Positions 5,705 through 9,109 of a DNA stretch of 9,109 bases are shown piece by piece; the stretch's first letter is position 1; each line of letters opens with the position of its first letter. A model generated the notes under the pieces. That model worked only from the letters and a program-made list of their open reading frames with translations, made no database searches and was not told the DNA's origin. The DNA comes from an uncultured Micrococcales bacterium (GTDB lineage Bacteria; Actinomycetota; Actinomycetes; Actinomycetales; Microbacteriaceae), in contig CAIJJH010000176.1 in the NCBI GenBank assembly GCA_903820955.1, positions 1 to 9,109 on the forward strand, written 5' to 3'. A program made the position numbers and the translations under genes.

Positions 5705-7060
5705 TTACTTCTTGTCGGTCTTCAGTGCCTTTGCAAGCACGAAGTAGAGTACTGCTGCGACGACGAAACCGACTATTGCGGTAATGTCACCAACGCCGTA
5801 CTGCTTGGCTAGAGGACCCTCGTAAGCCTGCTGGTTTGCAAAGCCCCAAATCGAGAAGGCAGCTGCTGCCACGAATGCGATTGGGCCGGCGAGGTTCTCG
5901 CGTGCTTTAAGTGCTAGAGCGCCGAAGTCGGCACCCTTGCGCATGAAGCGGTCCACAAGGACGATCGCGATCCAAGGAGCAACCCAGTACGAAACAACGA
6001 GCAGGAAGCCCTCGAGGTTGTCGCCCAGGTGGCCAACGTTGTTCGCCGCGAGAACCGCAACGACACCGCCGATAACACCTGCGAGAGCAACCATGATTGC
6101 GCGACGGGTCTTGAATCCGAGCTTGAAGCCCATAGCCAAGAACGACATAGCACCCGAGTAAACGTTGAGAACGTTTGCCGAGACCGAACCAACTGCGATT
6201 GCCAGAAGGGTCAGTGGAGCTAGCCAGCTTGGTAGCAGAGCGACGAATACGTCGGTCGGGCTGCCCTTGGCAACAAGAGTCCAAGCGACGACACCGACGC
6301 CCATTAGCAGGGTGGTGCTGAAGAAGTTACCTAGGCCAGCGAACCAACCAAGCGAGCGCTTGTTCGAGTTAGCAGGTAGGTAACGGGTGTAGTCCGAGGC
6401 GAACGGAGTCCAACCTGCGGTGTAGCCATAGGCGGCTCCAGCTGCGAGGGTGAACGATGCCCAATTGAACTTGTTGGCCACATCGGCGTAGTGACCCTGT
6501 GGAAGGACCACAATCAGGACGATGATCCACACCAATGCCAGACCGTAGGAGGTGAAACGCTCCCACTTCTGGATCAGGTTGTGACCAATGAATGCGATCA
6601 CGATCTGAGCCAGGATAACTACTGCTAGCGATATGCCCAGGTTCCATTTGACCAGGGTGGTGAGCGCCAAAGATCCCGAAACGGTGTTGACTGCAAACCA
6701 GCCGATACCAGCCACAAGGGTCGAAAGACCTGCCGGAATCAGGTTGCCCAACTTACCGAAGGCGGTACGGCCAAGAACCATCTGTGGCAAACCAGCCTCG
6801 GGTCCCCAGGTGCTGAGGATTCCGTGAGTAATTGCTGCCAGGGCGTTACCGACAACTACTGCCAGAATGCCGCTCCAGAGGTCAAGCCCAAAGATGATGG
6901 CAAGAGCGCCGACGAATACGGTTGCGAACTCGAGGTTCGGGGACGACCAAACAGTGAAGAGATGCCACGGTTTGCCGTGACGTTCGCCCGCTGGAATCTG
7001 GGCGACGTCGTTGGTTTCGATTGCACCTGCTGAGGCAGGGTTTGATTTGTTATTAGCCAT
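5705..7060 (-). CDS. codB: NCS1-family cytosine/purine permease (CodB/Fcy2-like)
   Basis: Twelve-helix cation-coupled nucleobase symporter of the inner membrane, 451 residues. The N-terminal 30 residues are polar and cytoplasmic; helix 1 follows in TVWSSPNLEFATVFVGAL (36-53), with the Trp and Asn typical of NCS1 helix 1. Later hydrophobic blocks alternate with short loops (for example GWFAVNT near 118-124 and FASDYTRYLP near 223-232, the conserved SDYxRY loop of the family). The last residues are lysine-rich. It is first in a minus-strand set with the Fcy1-like deaminase and then metZ. That neighbour makes cytosine the likely cargo, but purines or allantoin-like compounds are transported by close relatives, so substrate is an inference. 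The ATG (7060) has no Shine-Dalgarno; a -10-like TAGAGT sits six bases upstream, pointing to a leaderless transcript. Confidence 0.93.
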   Translation of the reverse strand: MANNKSNPASAGAIETNDVAQIPAGERHGKPWHLFTVWSSPNLEFATVFVGALAIIFGLDLWSGILAVVVGNALAAITHGILSTWGPEAGLPQMVLGRTAFGKLGNLIPAGLSTLVAGIGWFAVNTVSGSLALTTLVKWNLGISLAVVILAQIVIAFIGHNLIQKWERFTSYGLALVWIIVLIVVLPQGHYADVANKFNWASFTLAAGAAYGYTAGWTPFASDYTRYLPANSNKRSLGWFAGLGNFFSTTLLMGVGVVAWTLVAKGSPTDVFVALLPSWLAPLTLLAIAVGSVSANVLNVYSGAMSFLAMGFKLGFKTRRAIMVALAGVIGGVVAVLAANNVGHLGDNLEGFLLVVSYWVAPWIAIVLVDRFMRKGADFGALALKARENLAGPIAFVAAAAFSIWGFANQQAYEGPLAKQYGVGDITAIVGFVVAAVLYFVLAKALKTDKK

Positions 7061-7157
7061 GGTTGAACTCTAGTGAAACGATTCCTGAGAACTTGCCGTT
7101 AAGGGCGTGTCTTTGCAACATATTTTCGGCAATTTTGGGCGTTAGTGTTGAGGCGAA
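7061..7157. promoter_or_regulatory. Divergent promoter region between codB and the GNAT-SprT gene
   Basis: This 97-base gap must carry start signals for both flanking genes. It contains three related TTGC/GCAA words: TTGCCG (7093-7098), the palindrome TTGCAA (7113-7118) and CGGCAA (7127-7132). The outer two form an inverted pair. For the rightward gene the best -10-like word is TATTTT (7121-7126), without a matching -35. Its Shine-Dalgarno is GAGG (7150-7153), four bases before the ATG. I see no riboswitch-like fold. Confidence 0.4.
7067..7072 (-). promoter_or_regulatory. Candidate -10 box, leaderless start of codB
   Basis: On the minus strand TAGAGT fits TANNNT and is followed by TCAACC and then the ATG, so a transcript would begin at or within a base of the start codon. 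No Shine-Dalgarno precedes that ATG and no clear -35 is present. The TANNNT pattern is loose, so this rests mainly on the spacing. Confidence 0.35.
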
Positions 7158-8114
7158 ATGAGCGATGCAAGTTTTCCAGCAATTGCCCCTCGGCTAGAGG
7201 GAGATTTGGTGACCCTGGTCCAGCTCGATTCAAGCTTTTTTGAAGACTATTTTGCGGCGGTCAACGACCCTGAAACCAAGCGTTTGACGGCGACTAAGAA
7301 GACTTTTGCCCCTGTCGAGGTTCGTGACTGGTTGGCCACGCGTCCCGGTTCTGTAGGCAGGCTCGATTGGGCGATCCTGCATGCGGGGGAGTATGTCGGC
7401 GAGGTGGTGTTGAACGAGTTCAAGTCTGATAAGTCTTCGATGAACCTTCGGGTGGCGCTGGCTGGCTCCGCGGTGTTCGGGCGAGGCTTCGGTTCAGAGG
7501 CGATCGCGCTCGCGGTCGAGTGCGGGCTTGAGACGCTTGGGCTCTCGAAGATCACACTTGAGGTTTTGGCCGACAACCATCGAGCGATTGGTGCCTACGA
7601 AAAGGTTGGCTTCGTTGCCGGTCGACAATTCTCCGAAGGCAAGCATCGTTACCTACGAATGAGCATCGACAAGTTCGATCGGGTGCTGGCTCTTGCCGAG
7701 CGAAAGATGGCCGAGCACTTGGATCTGCAGGTGTGGAGTTTCAAATGGGACAACGCCAAACGTCGCGCGGGTCTTTGCAACTATCGCGACAAGACCATTT
7801 CGATCTCGACTTATCACGCGCAGGTGCACACGATCGATGAAACTCTGCAGGTTGTTCTACACGAAGTGGCTCACGCTTTGAGCGGCAAGGATGCCGGGCA
7901 CGGTAAGCAGTGGTTGGCCACAGCAAAGTCAATCGGCTACCGAGCCGAGAAGTTCACGGGTAAAGAAATTGCCTCGGAGTTTGCGCCTTGGCTCGGGGTC
8001 TGCCCGAGAGGTCACGAACACTATCGTTACCGAAAGCCGACCAGGCAGCTGGCTTGCGGGTTATGCGACCGCGGCTTTTCGAAGGCTAACTTGATCGAAT
8101 GGCGAGCCAGATAA
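7158..8114 (+). CDS. GNAT acetyltransferase-SprT-like zinc metalloprotease fusion
   Basis: A single uninterrupted 318-residue ORF holds two domains. Residues about 8-170 form a RimJ/RimL-type GNAT N-acetyltransferase: the acetyl-CoA loop GRGFGSEAI is at 108-116 and NHRAIGAYEKVGF at 140-152 is the conserved late-helix motif. Residues about 175-318 form an SprT-like domain: HEVAH (H235, E236, H239) with third ligand H248 in GHGKQW, then a C-terminal zinc-ribbon-like part (C282, H286, C300, C303). SprT/Spartan relatives cleave DNA-bound proteins or act as putative metallopeptidases; GNAT enzymes acetylate amines on proteins or small molecules. The substrates here are unknown. There is no signal peptide, so it acts in the cytosol. 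It is transcribed away from codB and overlaps crtEb by 29 bases at the tail. Both domains appear complete with active-site residues intact. Confidence 0.88.
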   Translation: MSDASFPAIAPRLEGDLVTLVQLDSSFFEDYFAAVNDPETKRLTATKKTFAPVEVRDWLATRPGSVGRLDWAILHAGEYVGEVVLNEFKSDKSSMNLRVALAGSAVFGRGFGSEAIALAVECGLETLGLSKITLEVLADNHRAIGAYEKVGFVAGRQFSEGKHRYLRMSIDKFDRVLALAERKMAEHLDLQVWSFKWDNAKRRAGLCNYRDKTISISTYHAQVHTIDETLQVVLHEVAHALSGKDAGHGKQWLATAKSIGYRAEKFTGKEIASEFAPWLGVCPRGHEHYRYRKPTRQLACGLCDRGFSKANLIEWRAR

Positions 8115-8949
8115 GAAGCATCGTCACCACAAAGCCGGCTAGGTAGTTGAGCTTGATGAAGTGCTTCCAACCGCGGTTTGCGCTTTCGCAGGTTTCGTCG
8201 GTGATGTTCCAGAACGGGCCGACGATAACGAGGTAGGGCACCGCTGCGAGAATCGCGAGGTTGCCGGGGAACGGCAGAAACAAAACTAGGACGCCGGCAA
8301 GGGCGTAAGAACTAAATGCGAGCCGCGTGGTGGTGCGGGCGCCGATGTAGGTGGCAATTGAGGAGATTCCGCCTTCGCGGTCGGCGATTACGTCCTGCAC
8401 GGCACCGAACGCGTGCGAGGCCATGCCCCAGAGCGTGAAGGCTGCGATGGCAATCAGGTTACCCATCAGGCTGGTCTTGGTCAGGGCCAGCGCGTAGATC
8501 ATCGGGCCGACGAAGTGGCTCGCCGAGGTTAGTGAGTCGAGGAAAGGCTTCTCTTTGAAACGCAGGCCCTTGGCGCTGTAGGCAACCACGGTGAAGATGA
8601 ACAGGGCCAGAAAGAAGTTTGCGAGGCCGTCGCCGACCGCGACCAGGTAGATCACGAAGGGCAGGCACGAGAGCGTGGATGTCCAAAGAATCAGCGGATG
8701 CCATTTCTTTTCGCTAACCGCACCTTCGATGCCACCCTTGCGCGGGTTGCGAAGATCGCTCTCGTAGTCGAAGACGTCGTTGATGCCGTACATAAGAAGG
8801 TTGTAAGGAATCAGGAAGAAGAGCGTGCCGATGATTAGCGTGAGATTTATCTCACTCTTCGCAAGGTAATAGGCTGCGGCAAAAGGGAACGAGGTGTTGA
8901 TCCACGAGATTGGCCGAGAAACCCAGAACAGCTTTTTGATTGCGTTCAC
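8086..8949 (-). CDS. crtEb: UbiA-family prenyltransferase, lycopene elongase (CrtEb-like)
   Basis: Membrane prenyltransferase of 287 residues with about eight hydrophobic helices. The first Asp-rich motif NDVFDYESD (57-65: N57, D58, D61, D65) and the second, DVIADREGG (186-194: D186, D190), bind prenyl diphosphate through magnesium. The extra sequence after the first motif (LRNPRKGGIEG, 66-76) resembles actinobacterial lycopene elongases, which add C5 units to lycopene for C50 carotenoids such as decaprenoxanthin or sarcinaxanthin. The start is GTG (8949) with GAGG six bases upstream, and it overlaps the stop of the upstream lycopene cyclase gene in GTGA, so the two are translationally coupled, the same crtYf-crtEb order as in Corynebacterium glutamicum. 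Without that neighbour a menaquinone or other UbiA role would be possible. No terminator is visible after its stop. Confidence 0.88.
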   Translation of the reverse strand: MNAIKKLFWVSRPISWINTSFPFAAAYYLAKSEINLTLIIGTLFFLIPYNLLMYGINDVFDYESDLRNPRKGGIEGAVSEKKWHPLILWTSTLSCLPFVIYLVAVGDGLANFFLALFIFTVVAYSAKGLRFKEKPFLDSLTSASHFVGPMIYALALTKTSLMGNLIAIAAFTLWGMASHAFGAVQDVIADREGGISSIATYIGARTTTRLAFSSYALAGVLVLFLPFPGNLAILAAVPYLVIVGPFWNITDETCESANRGWKHFIKLNYLAGFVVTMLLIWLAIRSS

Positions 8950-9109
8950 TTGTTCCTCTTTTCCAGGAAAAACCAGATGGTTGGCAGAAGTAATGCTGCC
9001 GCGACCGTGTAACCGAAATCTTCGATTGGTGCTACCCCAATTTTGATGCCCGAGATGATGCTTGGGTCGTAGGCGACGATTCCGGTCGCGATGATCACGT
9101 TGTCGAAGA
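8946..9109 (-). CDS. crtYf: Lycopene cyclase subunit (CrtYe/CrtYf domain), C-terminal fragment
   Basis: Only the last 53 residues are in the window; the gene continues beyond the right edge. The fragment reads FDNVIIATGIVAYD, then IGVAPIEDFGYTVAAALL and a final WFFLEKRNK. DN-x-tG-x-x-YD and PIEDFGY are characteristic of the small heterodimeric membrane lycopene cyclases CrtYe/CrtYf (CarR-like domain), about 100-130 residues each. The last helix (about 33-49 of the fragment) is followed by a short positively charged tail. Its TGA overlaps the GTG of crtEb. Position immediately before crtEb favours the second subunit, CrtYf; the partner and crtE/crtB/crtI genes would be expected upstream, outside the window. 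Confidence 0.85.
   Translation of the reverse strand, partial: FDNVIIATGIVAYDPSIISGIKIGVAPIEDFGYTVAAALLLPTIWFFLEKRNK

Overview
The window looks like chromosomal DNA of an actinobacterium, most probably a compact-genome member of the Microbacteriaceae (freshwater 'Luna'-type lineages such as Rhodoluna or Aquiluna would fit). The clues are a mycobacterial-style MetZ, a C50-carotenoid pair (heterodimeric-type lycopene cyclase subunit plus CrtEb-like lycopene elongase), a BMP-type nucleoside uptake permease beside cdd and deoA, moderate G+C by eye, and very tight packing with start/stop overlaps and two tail-to-tail gene overlaps. The lineage is inferred from gene content, not proven. I see no mobile element, CRISPR array, phage gene or origin.

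Layout. Bases 1-707 (+) hold the C-terminal part of a nucleoside ABC-transporter permease. Bases 780-852 (+) are a tRNA-Lys(CTT), followed by a strong intrinsic terminator (858-897). The next ~300 bases contain an inverted repeat (1001-1030), a possible -10 box and a 20-residue cysteine-rich mini-gene (1077-1139) with an excellent Shine-Dalgarno. A tightly coupled + strand operon follows: cdd (cytidine deaminase), deoA (thymidine/pyrimidine phosphorylase) and a MalY/PatB-type C-S lyase. Running against it on the - strand is codB-like cytosine permease > yeast-type cytosine deaminase > metZ (O-succinyl/acetylhomoserine sulfhydrylase); metZ overlaps the lyase tail to tail by 27 bases. A 97-base divergent gap separates codB from a + strand gene encoding an unusual GNAT acetyltransferase-SprT metalloprotease fusion, which overlaps tail to tail by 29 bases with the - strand carotenoid pair crtYf > crtEb at the right edge.

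How it works together. Most of the window is nucleobase/nucleoside salvage. The ABC permease would import nucleosides; Cdd converts cytidine to uridine; DeoA releases the base and (deoxy)ribose-1-phosphate; the NCS1 permease imports free cytosine and the Fcy1-like deaminase turns it into uracil. A second theme is homocysteine/sulfur metabolism: the MalY-type lyase (cystathionine to homocysteine, or sulfide release from cysteine) and MetZ (direct sulfhydrylation) sit tail to tail. A third is C50 carotenoid synthesis at the right end.

The items most worth a second look are the unannotated-size Cys-rich mini-protein with its upstream palindrome, the GNAT-SprT fusion, and the yeast-type cytosine deaminase paired with its permease. 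metZ and codB also show placement of -10-like boxes suggesting leaderless transcripts.
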